Translations under genes and position numbers: made by a program | Part shown: piece after piece, positions 16,940 through 25,957 of the stretch | Layout of the letters: each line of letters begins with the position of its first letter | How positions within the stretch are numbered: position 1 is the first letter of the stretch | Assembly: GCF_001423945.1 (NCBI RefSeq) | Contig: NZ_LMPU01000013.1 | Location: 62,001-126,000, forward strand | Direction: 5' to 3' | Origin: Pedobacter sp. Leaf194 | Lineage (GTDB): Bacteria; Bacteroidota; Bacteroidia; Sphingobacteriales; Sphingobacteriaceae | DNA length: 64,000 bases | Notes under the pieces: model-generated | Databases searched by the model: none | Seen by the model: only the letters and a program-made list of their open reading frames with translations | Told to the model about the DNA's origin: nothing

Positions 16940-17731
16940 ATGAAAAAGACTGATAAACTGCTTCCTATCGCTAATGTAATCGCATTGATTATTACCATTG
17001 CGGTTAACTACATTGCCAACGCGGGTTTGCTCAATGGCAATAGCATGAAAACCATTTCTGATAGATATTTCAACTATTTTACGCCGGCAGGGTTTGCTTT
17101 TTCGATTTGGGGGGTTATTTATTTGGGCTTGCTGGGTTTTGTACTTTACACCTCAATAAATGTAAAGGACAATCCGTCGAAATCAGAAGTGGTTTCAAAA
17201 ATAGGCTGGTGGTTTGTGGTTTCATGTTTGGCAAATGCCAGCTGGGTAGTTGCCTGGTTAACCGATAACATTGGTTTATCGGTTCTGATTATGCTGGTGT
17301 TACTTTTTTCTTTAGTGAAAATTATAATCAATACCAGAATGGAACTGGATGGCCATCCATTAAAAGCATATTTATTTATTTACTGGCCATTTGCCATTTA
17401 TAGCGGATGGATTACGGTGGCCCTGGTAGCAGATGTTTCTGCGTTTCTTACTAAATTGGAATGGCAGGGTTGGGGTATCGGCAATGCTACCTGGGCCATT
17501 ATTATGGTTGCGGTTGCCGGATTGGTAAATATTCTTATGATCTATTTTCGTAACCTCCGGGAGTTTGGGGTGGTGGGCATATGGGCATTGTTTGCCATTT
17601 CCGTTTCTAACAAGGCTAACCCGGGTGGGGAAAACATCGTGTGGGCCTGCTACGCGGTAATGCTTATTTTACTTTTGTTTATCATTCAAAACGGCATGAA
17701 AAGTAAAAGACGATCCGTTTCTAATATGTAA
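16940..17731 (+). CDS. TspO/MBR-like tryptophan-rich membrane protein
   Basis: A 263-residue membrane protein with about seven hydrophobic segments and the TspO-like pattern FTPAGFAFSIWGVIYLGLLG near residue 50, NASWVVAW, and many tryptophans in the middle helices. It is longer than classical five-helix TspO (about 160 residues), as in the Bacteroidota proteins annotated as tryptophan-rich sensory protein. Ligands of TspO relatives include porphyrins and sterols; nothing nearby points to one. Transcribed alone between mnmE and the starch locus. Confidence 0.75.
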   Translation: MKKTDKLLPIANVIALIITIAVNYIANAGLLNGNSMKTISDRYFNYFTPAGFAFSIWGVIYLGLLGFVLYTSINVKDNPSKSEVVSKIGWWFVVSCLANASWVVAWLTDNIGLSVLIMLVLLFSLVKIIINTRMELDGHPLKAYLFIYWPFAIYSGWITVALVADVSAFLTKLEWQGWGIGNATWAIIMVAVAGLVNILMIYFRNLREFGVVGIWALFAISVSNKANPGGENIVWACYAVMLILLLFIIQNGMKSKRRSVSNM

Positions 17732-17824
17732 GTGCTTCTAAACGCCCTGCTGCGGGATGTGCAACACATGGCTTATCGCTTTGTAACATAAGTGACAAAT
17801 TGAACTTTCAGATTCATTTTATAT

Positions 17825-17832
17825 TATATTTG
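17825..17832 (+). promoter_or_regulatory. -7 promoter element of the DUF6377 regulator gene
   Basis: TATATTTG matches TAnnTTTG, with a TTG at 17800-17802 as a possible -33 element 22 bases upstream. The leader to the ATG at 17938 would be roughly 100 bases, long for this window. Confidence 0.5.
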
Positions 17833-17937
17833 GTTTACTAGGTATAACGAACGTGATTTTGTATGGTCAGCATTGAAATTTTAATTCATGCTGCACAAAT
17901 ACTTCTGAGCGTCTTAATTTAATCATCTCCAACAATT

Positions 17938-19659
17938 ATGAGACGCTTTTTAAGAAATGGGGGTTTAACCATCTGCATGCTGTTTACTTTAGCTTTCCAA
18001 CCAGTTTTCTGTGTTCGGGCTGAGGCGAGCACGCAGGTAGACAGTCTAAAAAAAGTGCTCGGTACCGTTCTTGTTAACAAAGAAAATCTCGACAAGAAGA
18101 AATGGGCGAGTATAACGCTGCTTCAAAAGCAATTAAAAAATAATTTCAATTCCATCGATTCACGTTACCAGAGCTATCTTAATTTATTTAATGCTTATAA
18201 ATCTTTCATTCATGATTCGGCCTATGTTTACTGCAAAAAGGCTGGTGACTGCGCCTATCTTTTAAAAGATGATAACAAAATAAGTTACGCTAAAGTTAAC
18301 CTCGGCTTTGTTCTGGTTTCGTCGGGCATGTTTAAAGAGGGTATTGATACTTTGCAGACCGTGCAAACCAGGTTTTTAAATGCGAGGCAAAAATTTGAGT
18401 ATTATTTTTTAATGGCCAGGAGTAATTTCGATCTTGCCGATTACAACAAAATAGATTATTACAGCAAATTGTATACGCAGCGGGGCTTAACTTTCTGCGA
18501 TTCCATTGTGGCGAGGTATCCAAAAGGCTCTTATGAATCCTTATCCGGAATCGGATTAAAATTGTTGCGGAGCAAACATTACCGGGCCGCCATACAGCCA
18601 TACGAACAATTGCTAAAGCAGAAATCGACCTTTCAGGATAGTGCCATAAATTATAGTTGCCTAAGCTATTTATATTTCAGCGTTAACCAACCCGAGCTCG
18701 GCTTAAGTTATCTGCTGAAATCATCGATAATTGATAATGTACATTCTACAAAAGAGTCGCTTGCGCTGGTAAACCTGGCGAAATACCTATATCAAAAAGG
18801 AGAGATAAAGGAGGCTTTTACTTATATACACAGTGCAATTGAGGATAATAATTTTTACGGCGCAAAGCAGCGGAAGGTAGAAATAAGCAACATATTACCT
18901 ATTATTGAACGCGAAAAGGTGAACGACATTGAAAAGCAGAAGCAGTCGTTATTGATCTACGCATCCATAATTACTTCATTAATCGTCCTGACGATTTATT
19001 TTGCTTCTACAACTTTCAGGCAGTTGAAGAAATTAAGGATAGCGGACCAGTTAATTGTAAATCAAAACGAGGATTTGAACAAAGCTAATGCTAAGCTGAT
19101 GAAAATTAATACTTCGCTGGATGTGGCCAATCAGTCGCTAACCCTAACCAACCGAAAGCTTGACGAGGTAAATATGATTAAGGAAGAATATATCGGGCAT
19201 TTTTTTAATGTAAACGCCGATTATATTGAAAAGCTAGACCGGCTTAAACGTTCGCTTGAGAAGATCGTTAATCATAAACAATATGATGAGTTGCAGGTTA
19301 TTGTAAACCGTTTGAACACCAATTTTGAGCGGGAAAGTTTCTATCAGAGCTTTGATGAGGTTTTCCTGAATATTTTCCCTGATTTTATTGAGGAATTTAA
19401 TAAACTATTTGATGATGAACACAAGACACAAATTGTTCCCGGCCACTTGCTCAATAATGAGCTGAGGATATTTGCACTAATCCGATTGGGCATCGACGAA
19501 AATGAGACGATTGCCAAAATTCTAAATTACTCTGTCAACACCATCTACACCTATAAAACTAAGGTTAAAAACCGTTCGCTCGTTGCTAATGATTGTTTCA
19601 AAAAGAAAATTATGAACATCAGGACAGTTAAAAATGAACTGCCTGCAACTTTCAGTTAA
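17938..19659 (+). CDS. DUF6377 membrane-anchored regulator of the starch locus
   Basis: A 573-residue protein with a signal sequence (residues 1 to about 30, ending VRAEAS), a periplasmic helical region with TPR-like repeats (for example AIQPYEQLLKQKSTFQDSA), one membrane helix near residue 345 (LLIYASIITSLIVLTIYFA), a coiled coil (QNEDLNKANAKLMKIN), and the DUF6377 cytoplasmic part. The C-terminal segment LGIDENETIAKILNYSVNTI is a LuxR-type helix-turn-helix. This build fits a one-protein membrane sensor and transcription factor. It lies directly upstream of susC on the same strand, so control of the starch genes is the natural inference. It is not the same family as Bacteroides SusR as far as I can tell. 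Confidence 0.8.
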   Translation: MRRFLRNGGLTICMLFTLAFQPVFCVRAEASTQVDSLKKVLGTVLVNKENLDKKKWASITLLQKQLKNNFNSIDSRYQSYLNLFNAYKSFIHDSAYVYCKKAGDCAYLLKDDNKISYAKVNLGFVLVSSGMFKEGIDTLQTVQTRFLNARQKFEYYFLMARSNFDLADYNKIDYYSKLYTQRGLTFCDSIVARYPKGSYESLSGIGLKLLRSKHYRAAIQPYEQLLKQKSTFQDSAINYSCLSYLYFSVNQPELGLSYLLKSSIIDNVHSTKESLALVNLAKYLYQKGEIKEAFTYIHSAIEDNNFYGAKQRKVEISNILPIIEREKVNDIEKQKQSLLIYASIITSLIVLTIYFASTTFRQLKKLRIADQLIVNQNEDLNKANAKLMKINTSLDVANQSLTLTNRKLDEVNMIKEEYIGHFFNVNADYIEKLDRLKRSLEKIVNHKQYDELQVIVNRLNTNFERESFYQSFDEVFLNIFPDFIEEFNKLFDDEHKTQIVPGHLLNNELRIFALIRLGIDENETIAKILNYSVNTIYTYKTKVKNRSLVANDCFKKKIMNIRTVKNELPATFS

Positions 19660-20051
19660 AGTAAGATTTAACCCGCCTAAAGATTGATTTTTCAACAGTT
19701 TAGATGAGGGAAACTTTAAGGTTAGCCACGCAAATTATGTGTGGTTTTTTTGTTGAAGTATGACGAGGTGAATTCTATCTTAAAAGGGCTTAAAAACCGC
19801 TTGAAAAGCTCGAATTTCAGGGCTGATTTTTAGGAAATTGTAGGCTTAGGAAGCTAAAAATCTATATATTTTGGAGTTGGGTATTCTAATAACGTACTGT
19901 TAGTTAAGGATTTAGTTTGATGTTGATAACATTTTTTTCAATATCCGGCTTCTTCTCTATTGTGATTGATTTTAAAGTCTGTTTACTTTGATTTGCATTC
20001 TTCAGACCCCCATTTGAAGTTGCACTAACCAAATTTTAAGAACTAATCATT
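19660..20051. other. Intergenic region between regulator and susC-like gene
   Basis: About 390 bases. The first 90 hold the terminator listed at 19726-19751. The rest is AT-rich, without a reading frame of note, and should contain the susC promoter. I see no exact TAnnTTTG element; near misses are TAGTTTGA (19913-19920) and TACTTTGA (19984-19991). Confidence 0.5.
19726..19751 (+). terminator. Terminator after the DUF6377 gene
   Basis: CCACGCA pairs with TGTGTGG (one G-T wobble) around AATTA, followed by seven T. It separates the regulator transcript from the susC operon. Confidence 0.7.
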
Positions 20052-22997
20052 ATGAGAAAAAACTACTTTTTTTACTTTTTTAAGTATGGACTAACGGTGC
20101 TTTTTCTGCTGACGTTAAGCATTGCCCATGGGCAACAGGCTGCGTTTACAGGAAGGGTTGTTGATGAAGATAACGAGGCAGTTGCAGGTGCAACACTGCA
20201 GGTAAAAGGAACCAATCAAATGGTTGCTACTGATGCGAAAGGGGCTTTTCAAATTAGCAGCAGCCAGACAGCGCTAACGGTTTCCATTCGTTTTATTGGT
20301 TACGATGTAGCGGAACGGGTTTTGCTTGCAGGTAAACCGATGGTTATCCAGTTGCGACCAGACGCCAAATCGCTGGCAGATGTTGTGGTTGTTGGCTACG
20401 GAAGCACGAAAAAATCTGATTTAACCGGGGCTGTAGCCAGCATTAGCAGTAAAGATTTTAACCAGGGGGCAATCACCAGTCCGCTGCAACAAATAGCCGG
20501 CAAAGCTGCAGGTGTGGTTATTACACAAACGGGTAGCGAGCCAGGAAGTGCGCCCAACATCAAAATACGTGGAATAACGTCTATTCAGGGCAATAATAAT
20601 CCACTCGTGGTAATAGATGGTGTTCAGGGCGATGTAAGTTTTCTAAACCAGATACCACCAACAGAAATCCAAAGTATAGAAGTGCTTAAAGATGCTTCTG
20701 CAACGGCCATTTATGGTTCGCGAGGTGCATCAGGTGTATTAATTGTGACCATGAAAAAGAGCCGTAGTGGCACTTCAATTGAGTACAATGCAAACTCCTC
20801 TGTAGATGTTGTAACCAGGCAGCTGAAAATGTTAACGGCTGCTGAGTGGAGCCAGCAAGCTGCTGCACGTGGCATTCCTGCTTCTTCAAATTTTGGGGCA
20901 GATACAGATTGGTTCGGACTATTAACCAGAACAGGAACTACCCAAAATCATACCCTAACACTTGGCGGAAGCAGCGATAATTTTAGCTACCGGGCTTCGT
21001 TGGGTATGGTGCTTCAAAACGGTATTGTTATTCATTCAGATAACCAAAGGTTTATCGGCAGGATTGAAGCCACACAGAAAGCACTTGATAATAAGCTTTC
21101 TATAACGATGACCTTAAATGGAACGAATTCACAAAATAATGGTAGTCCGGGTTCAATTGGCAGGGCTGCTTTTACTTCCAACTTAATTTCCAACGCCTAC
21201 ATCTCGCGGCCAACCGATCCGGTTTACAAAGCCGATGGTTCTTATTTTACTGATCCGAATTTGTTTCAGCCGCTGAATGTGCTCGCTGCCGCCAATACCA
21301 TCATCAGCGAAAGCGAAACGAATAGATTGCTTGGTTCAATGCGCATAAACTACAAAATTATCAGTGGCCTTTCGGCTGAAGCCTTTGGAAGCTGGCAGAA
21401 AACGAACGGTACTTCGGGCAATTACACTCCGGCAGTTTCAACAGTAGCGGCGGCGATTGACCAAAAAGGTTACGCCAGCGTAAATAATAACAATTCAGAC
21501 TATAAGCTGATGGATTTCCAGCTAAATTATAGTAAGGATTTTGGCAGGCATCATTTCGACGCCGCTGCGGTTTATGAGTGGCAGGCGCAGATGGATTCGG
21601 GTAGTGGAAGTGCTGCCAGAGGCTTTGTGAATGACCTGGCTACTTATAATAACCTGGGCTTGGGCGATTTTTCAAAGGTTCAGGCCGGCGACTATTCTTC
21701 ATACCGGAATCAACGTAGAACAGTGTCTGTTTTAGGCCGGTTTAACTATTCGTTCTTAGATCGCTATTTGCTTACCGCTAACTTTAGGCGGGATGGGGCA
21801 ACAGTTTTTGGTGCCAACCATAAGTGGGGTAATTTTCCATCTGCCTCATTGGCCTGGAAAATAGATCAGGAACCGTTTATGAAAAATCAGAAAATATTCA
21901 GCACTTTAAAATTGAGAGGTGGTTTCGGTATTACCGGTAACCAGCAACCTTTAAACGTGTTGCAGTCACTGCAAATTGTTCAGGGCTCGGGTACAGTTTA
22001 TTTTGCGGGAAACGTGCAAACCAATTTCAGGGTTACCCAGAATGCCAATGCCGATTTAGAGTGGGAGCGCAAAAAATCGACTAACATAGGTCTGGATTTT
22101 GGATTGTTTGACGGGCGTTTAAGCGGAAGCTTCGACATTTACAAAAATGTAACCGATAAATTATTATATGGCTATACCGTTCCTCAGCCACCGTTTCCAA
22201 CAGGCTCTATTCAGGCAAATGTTGGCAGTATACAGGGCAGGGGTGTAGAAATGGCCTTAAACTACGAACTCATACGCAACTCATCCACAAGGTTAAGCCT
22301 TGGGGGTAACTTAACCCTGATGGATTCGAAGGTGTTAAATTTGAGCGGCTCCTTAAACGGCGTACCTCTCATTACGAACAATGTTGGCTATGGCGGGCAG
22401 AACGCTTACCTCGTAGTTGGACAGGCAATTGGTTCAATTTACATTCTGCAGCACCAGGGCGTGGGCACGAATGGTGCTGAAACGATTGTAGACCAGGATA
22501 AAAATGGCAGAATAGACGCCGGAGCAACCAGTCCGGACCGGATTTTTGCCGGCCAGACGCAACCGAAATATACCTTCGCTTTTACTCCTAGCTTTAGTTA
22601 TAAGAACTTTGATGCATCGATTCTGGTGCGTGGATCGGGCGGTAATAAGCTGTTTAATGCTTTGAGATCTAACCTAAGTTTTCTGGAAAACCTGGGTAAG
22701 TCGAACCTACTGGCAAGTGCGATAGATGATAATATTTTCACCTCTGCATATCCTCTGGCATCAGACTACTGGTTGGAAGATGGCAAGTTTATCCGGTTGG
22801 AAAATGTTAACCTTGGCTACAGAATCCCTACTTCCAAATCGAAGCACATCAGTGCAGTTCGTTTTTCACTAACCGGTCAGAATTTGTGGCTCATTACCAA
22901 ATATTCAGGAATCGACCCTGAAGAAACAGGCGGCGACAATGGAATTTATCCAAGGGTACGCAACATTGCACTGGGCCTTAACATCATTTTAAAATAG
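20052..22997 (+). CDS. SusC/RagA-type TonB-dependent outer membrane transporter
   Basis: A 981-residue TonB-linked outer membrane protein. After a signal peptide (about residues 1-27) comes a carboxypeptidase-regulatory-like beta domain (FTGRVVDEDNEAVAGATLQV), then the SusC plug: VVVVGYGSTKKSDLTGAVAS, PLQQIAGKAAGVVITQ, the box IKIRGITSIQGNNNPLVVID, and EVLKDASATAIYGSRGASG. The remainder is the 22-strand barrel ending in a short hydrophobic NIALGLNIILK terminus. With the SusD-like lipoprotein eight bases downstream it forms a glycan uptake pair; the two GH13 genes that follow indicate starch or maltooligosaccharides as substrate. No FecR/anti-sigma partner or DUF4974-type secretin domain is present. 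Confidence 0.95.
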   Translation: MRKNYFFYFFKYGLTVLFLLTLSIAHGQQAAFTGRVVDEDNEAVAGATLQVKGTNQMVATDAKGAFQISSSQTALTVSIRFIGYDVAERVLLAGKPMVIQLRPDAKSLADVVVVGYGSTKKSDLTGAVASISSKDFNQGAITSPLQQIAGKAAGVVITQTGSEPGSAPNIKIRGITSIQGNNNPLVVIDGVQGDVSFLNQIPPTEIQSIEVLKDASATAIYGSRGASGVLIVTMKKSRSGTSIEYNANSSVDVVTRQLKMLTAAEWSQQAAARGIPASSNFGADTDWFGLLTRTGTTQNHTLTLGGSSDNFSYRASLGMVLQNGIVIHSDNQRFIGRIEATQKALDNKLSITMTLNGTNSQNNGSPGSIGRAAFTSNLISNAYISRPTDPVYKADGSYFTDPNLFQPLNVLAAANTIISESETNRLLGSMRINYKIISGLSAEAFGSWQKTNGTSGNYTPAVSTVAAAIDQKGYASVNNNNSDYKLMDFQLNYSKDFGRHHFDAAAVYEWQAQMDSGSGSAARGFVNDLATYNNLGLGDFSKVQAGDYSSYRNQRRTVSVLGRFNYSFLDRYLLTANFRRDGATVFGANHKWGNFPSASLAWKIDQEPFMKNQKIFSTLKLRGGFGITGNQQPLNVLQSLQIVQGSGTVYFAGNVQTNFRVTQNANADLEWERKKSTNIGLDFGLFDGRLSGSFDIYKNVTDKLLYGYTVPQPPFPTGSIQANVGSIQGRGVEMALNYELIRNSSTRLSLGGNLTLMDSKVLNLSGSLNGVPLITNNVGYGGQNAYLVVGQAIGSIYILQHQGVGTNGAETIVDQDKNGRIDAGATSPDRIFAGQTQPKYTFAFTPSFSYKNFDASILVRGSGGNKLFNALRSNLSFLENLGKSNLLASAIDDNIFTSAYPLASDYWLEDGKFIRLENVNLGYRIPTSKSKHISAVRFSLTGQNLWLITKYSGIDPEETGGDNGIYPRVRNIALGLNIILK

Positions 22998-23004
22998 ATT
23001 CATC

Positions 23005-24477
23005 ATGAAAAAACTAACGATAATAACCATTATAGCGGCGGCAATAATTGCACAGAGTTGTACCAAGGTAAACGAAAATGTTTACGATAAATACACCGCC
23101 GACCAGTTCTTTGCAGATCCAAAAGGGCCAGATATTGCCCTTGCAAGTGTATACGCCCGTATGCCGCAGTTTGGCGGTGGCGATAATGGCTACTATGACA
23201 CAAATAACATGTGTACCGATGAGCAGGTTGTGCCGCATCGTGTAAGCGGAGACTGGGGGCCGGAAAATGCCTACCTGTATACAAGGGCATGGACGCCGGC
23301 ACTCGGGCAAATCAATACCACCTGGAACGCCTGTTACAATTCCATCTATCTGGCAAACCTTGCTGTAGAACAGTTGGAAAAGGCAAATGCGCCGGCTGCA
23401 AAACTGGCAGAAGTAAAGGTGTTGAGGGCCTGGTTTTATTATTTGCTGATAGATGATTTTGGCGATGTGCCTTTTTATACCGACAATAACATTACAACGG
23501 CTCAATTGAAAACACAGACCAGGACGCAGATTTTTAATTGGATTGTAGGCGAGCTAACTGCAAATGCCGACCTTTTGCCAGAAACAAAAGGTGGCGTGTT
23601 CTACGGAAGGTTTAACAAATGGGCAGCTTACACGTTTTTGGCCAAAGTGTACCTGAATGCCGGTGTTTATACCGGAACAACGAAATGGGCGGAGTGCCTT
23701 GCAGCCTGTACAAAAGTGGCATCTGGCGGCTACACCTTACACCCGGGTACTGCAAGTACTTCGAGCCCGCTTGGCAACCGCTACTTTGAACTTTTTGGCG
23801 ATGTTTGCCCGGATGATGAAACCATTCTGGCCATTTGGTTAAAACGTAACGTTATTGGCAACAATGTGCTTGCATTAAGAAGTGTAAATGGACCTAACGG
23901 GATAGCAATGTTTGGTTTCGCGGGGTGGAATGGCACCATTGTACCCGAAGAAACGTACAATAAATACGCCAGCGATGACATCAGAAGAAAACAGTTTTTA
24001 ATTGGCCCTCAGCCTGGTGGCGTAACTTATACACCGAAAGTTACTTCATTGATAAATCCTGGCGCAGGCATTACCGAAGGCGTTCGTGGCGTTAAATTTT
24101 ATCCGGTGGCACCTAACGATGGCAGCGGAAGTTCGAATGATTTTCCAATTTACAGGTATGCGGATGTGTTGTTGATGATTGCAGAATGTAACGTACGCTT
24201 AGGCAATGCTGCGGCTGCAAAACCATTTATCGATCAGGTTAGGGTGCGGGCAGGATTAAGTCCTTTGGCTGCAAATCCAACACTTGATAACATTTACGAT
24301 GAGCGTGGCTTTGAGTTGAACTGGGAAGGGCATCGCCGCCAGGACATGATTCGTTTTGGTACTTTTACCCTTGGCCATGGCCTCGTGCCTGCGGTAGATA
24401 GCCACTGGCAGCTTTTCCCGATCCCAACTGCAGCCATGAATGCAAATCCTAATTTAAAACAAAATCCTGGGTACTAG
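23005..24477 (+). CDS. SusD/RagB-type glycan-binding lipoprotein
   Basis: A 490-residue surface lipoprotein: signal MKKLTIITIIAAAIIAQSC with lipobox AQSC. The SusD fold is recognisable from LYTRAWTPALGQINTTWNAC with YNSIYLANLAVEQLE, KVLRAWFYYLLIDDFGDVPF, RFNKWAAYTFLAKVYLNAGV, then the C-terminal YADVLLMIAECNVRLG, VRVRAGL, YDERGFELNWEGHRRQDMIR and FPIPTAAMNANPNLKQNPGY. It should hold glycans over the SusC channel. It follows the susC-like stop codon after 7 bases. No SusE or SusF homologue follows. Confidence 0.95.
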   Translation: MKKLTIITIIAAAIIAQSCTKVNENVYDKYTADQFFADPKGPDIALASVYARMPQFGGGDNGYYDTNNMCTDEQVVPHRVSGDWGPENAYLYTRAWTPALGQINTTWNACYNSIYLANLAVEQLEKANAPAAKLAEVKVLRAWFYYLLIDDFGDVPFYTDNNITTAQLKTQTRTQIFNWIVGELTANADLLPETKGGVFYGRFNKWAAYTFLAKVYLNAGVYTGTTKWAECLAACTKVASGGYTLHPGTASTSSPLGNRYFELFGDVCPDDETILAIWLKRNVIGNNVLALRSVNGPNGIAMFGFAGWNGTIVPEETYNKYASDDIRRKQFLIGPQPGGVTYTPKVTSLINPGAGITEGVRGVKFYPVAPNDGSGSSNDFPIYRYADVLLMIAECNVRLGNAAAAKPFIDQVRVRAGLSPLAANPTLDNIYDERGFELNWEGHRRQDMIRFGTFTLGHGLVPAVDSHWQLFPIPTAAMNANPNLKQNPGY

Positions 24478-24565
24478 CCATCGGGTGCCATCAGGAGGAG
24501 TAATAAAAAACCTCCTGATGCTTCGATGTGTTAAGTTGCCGATACATTAAATTTCAATTTTTAAC

Positions 24566-25927
24566 ATGAGAAAAAACCTCCAAAGTGTTTTCATTGCTGC
24601 AATTTGCTGCCTGATACAGGTTTCTGCCAGTTTTGCGCAGAACAATTCACCATATCCGCCACAATATGGCAAGCCTTTTAATGGTGTGCCCGACAGGCGA
24701 GACGTAACGCTTTACCAGGTAAACACCCGTTCCTTTAGTAAAGAAGGTAATTTCGCCGGTGTAACTGCCCGTCTGGATTCCATCAAGGCCCTTGGTGTGA
24801 ATGTAATTTACCTGATGCCGATTTATCCAGTAGGGGTATTAAAGGGCGCTAACTCACCCTATGCAACCCGCGATTATGATTCGGTTGGTAAAGAGTTTGG
24901 CACGCTTGAAGATTTAAGAACACTTGTAGATGGCGCCCATAAACGGAAGATTTCGGTCATGTTGGATATTGTTGCCAACCATACGTCATGGGATCATCCA
25001 TGGATGGCCAACAAAGATTACTACGTTAAGGATAGCCTTGGAAATATTAAATACCCTGAAACCTGGAAAGATGTTGCTCAGCTTAATTTCAAAAATGACG
25101 CAGTGAGGCAATCTCTGATACATTCGATGAAATCGTGGGTTTATAAAGCTAATATAGACGGTTTCCGCTGTGATTATGCTGATGGTCCGCCACTCGATTT
25201 TTGGAAACAGGTTATTGACAGTTTGAAAACGATTAAAACGCACAAGCTCTTAATGCTCGCCGAAGGCAGCAGCCCAAAATACCTGAGCGTGGGTTTTGAT
25301 TATTTCTTTGGCTTCAATTACTTTGGAAATCTAAAAAGCATTTACAACAGAAACAAATCGGTAAGATCCATCGATGCTTTAAACGAGCGTGATTTTAAAG
25401 ATGCCGAGGAAGGGCAGGCTGTGGTTCGTTACCTAACCAATCATGATGTAAATGGTTCTGACGGAACACCACTTGAACTTTTTGGCGGTAAAAGCGGTTC
25501 AATGGCGGCGTTTGTAGTTGTCGCCTATATGAAGGGCATCCCCATGGTTTACAACGGGCAGGAAATAGGCACGCCCTTTCGCCTTACCTTTCCGTTTACC
25601 GGCCGCAGAATAGATTGGGCGCTTGGCGATGCAAACCGCGAAGTAACCGCAGAATACAAAAAGGTAATTGCTTTCCGCAATAAAAGTAATGCCATTAGAA
25701 GGGGCGAACTGGCCTCATACAGCAGTGATGATGTGTGTGCTTTTACCAAATCCCTTGGGAAAGAGCAAGTGCTCGTTTTATCTAACTTGAGGAACAAAGA
25801 GGTGGACTTCACTTTGCCTGCAACCATTGCGGGTAAGCAATGGAAGAATGCTTTTGACGGGACTAAAGTTAGTTTAAATGGTGCGCTTAAGATGCAACCA
25901 TATCAATATCTGGTTTTGACAAAATAG
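24566..25927 (+). CDS. GH13 alpha-amylase family enzyme, exported
   Basis: A 453-residue glycoside hydrolase of family 13 with a signal peptide ending SASFAQ. The barrel motifs are in order: MLDIVANHTSWDH (region I), DGFRCDYADGPP with the nucleophile Asp near residue 205 (region II), LMLAEGSSPKY with the acid/base Glu (region III) and YLTNHDVNG (region IV). A short beta domain ends the protein. It should cut alpha-1,4-glucans in the periplasm or at the cell surface. It lies 88 bases after the SusD-like gene. The absence of a calcium-rich B domain and its small size suggest a maltooligosaccharide-acting enzyme, but the exact subfamily is not decided here. Confidence 0.9.
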   Translation: MRKNLQSVFIAAICCLIQVSASFAQNNSPYPPQYGKPFNGVPDRRDVTLYQVNTRSFSKEGNFAGVTARLDSIKALGVNVIYLMPIYPVGVLKGANSPYATRDYDSVGKEFGTLEDLRTLVDGAHKRKISVMLDIVANHTSWDHPWMANKDYYVKDSLGNIKYPETWKDVAQLNFKNDAVRQSLIHSMKSWVYKANIDGFRCDYADGPPLDFWKQVIDSLKTIKTHKLLMLAEGSSPKYLSVGFDYFFGFNYFGNLKSIYNRNKSVRSIDALNERDFKDAEEGQAVVRYLTNHDVNGSDGTPLELFGGKSGSMAAFVVVAYMKGIPMVYNGQEIGTPFRLTFPFTGRRIDWALGDANREVTAEYKKVIAFRNKSNAIRRGELASYSSDDVCAFTKSLGKEQVLVLSNLRNKEVDFTLPATIAGKQWKNAFDGTKVSLNGALKMQPYQYLVLTK

Positions 25928-25957
25928 TAAGTTTTAAAAATTAAAAATCCACTAGCG

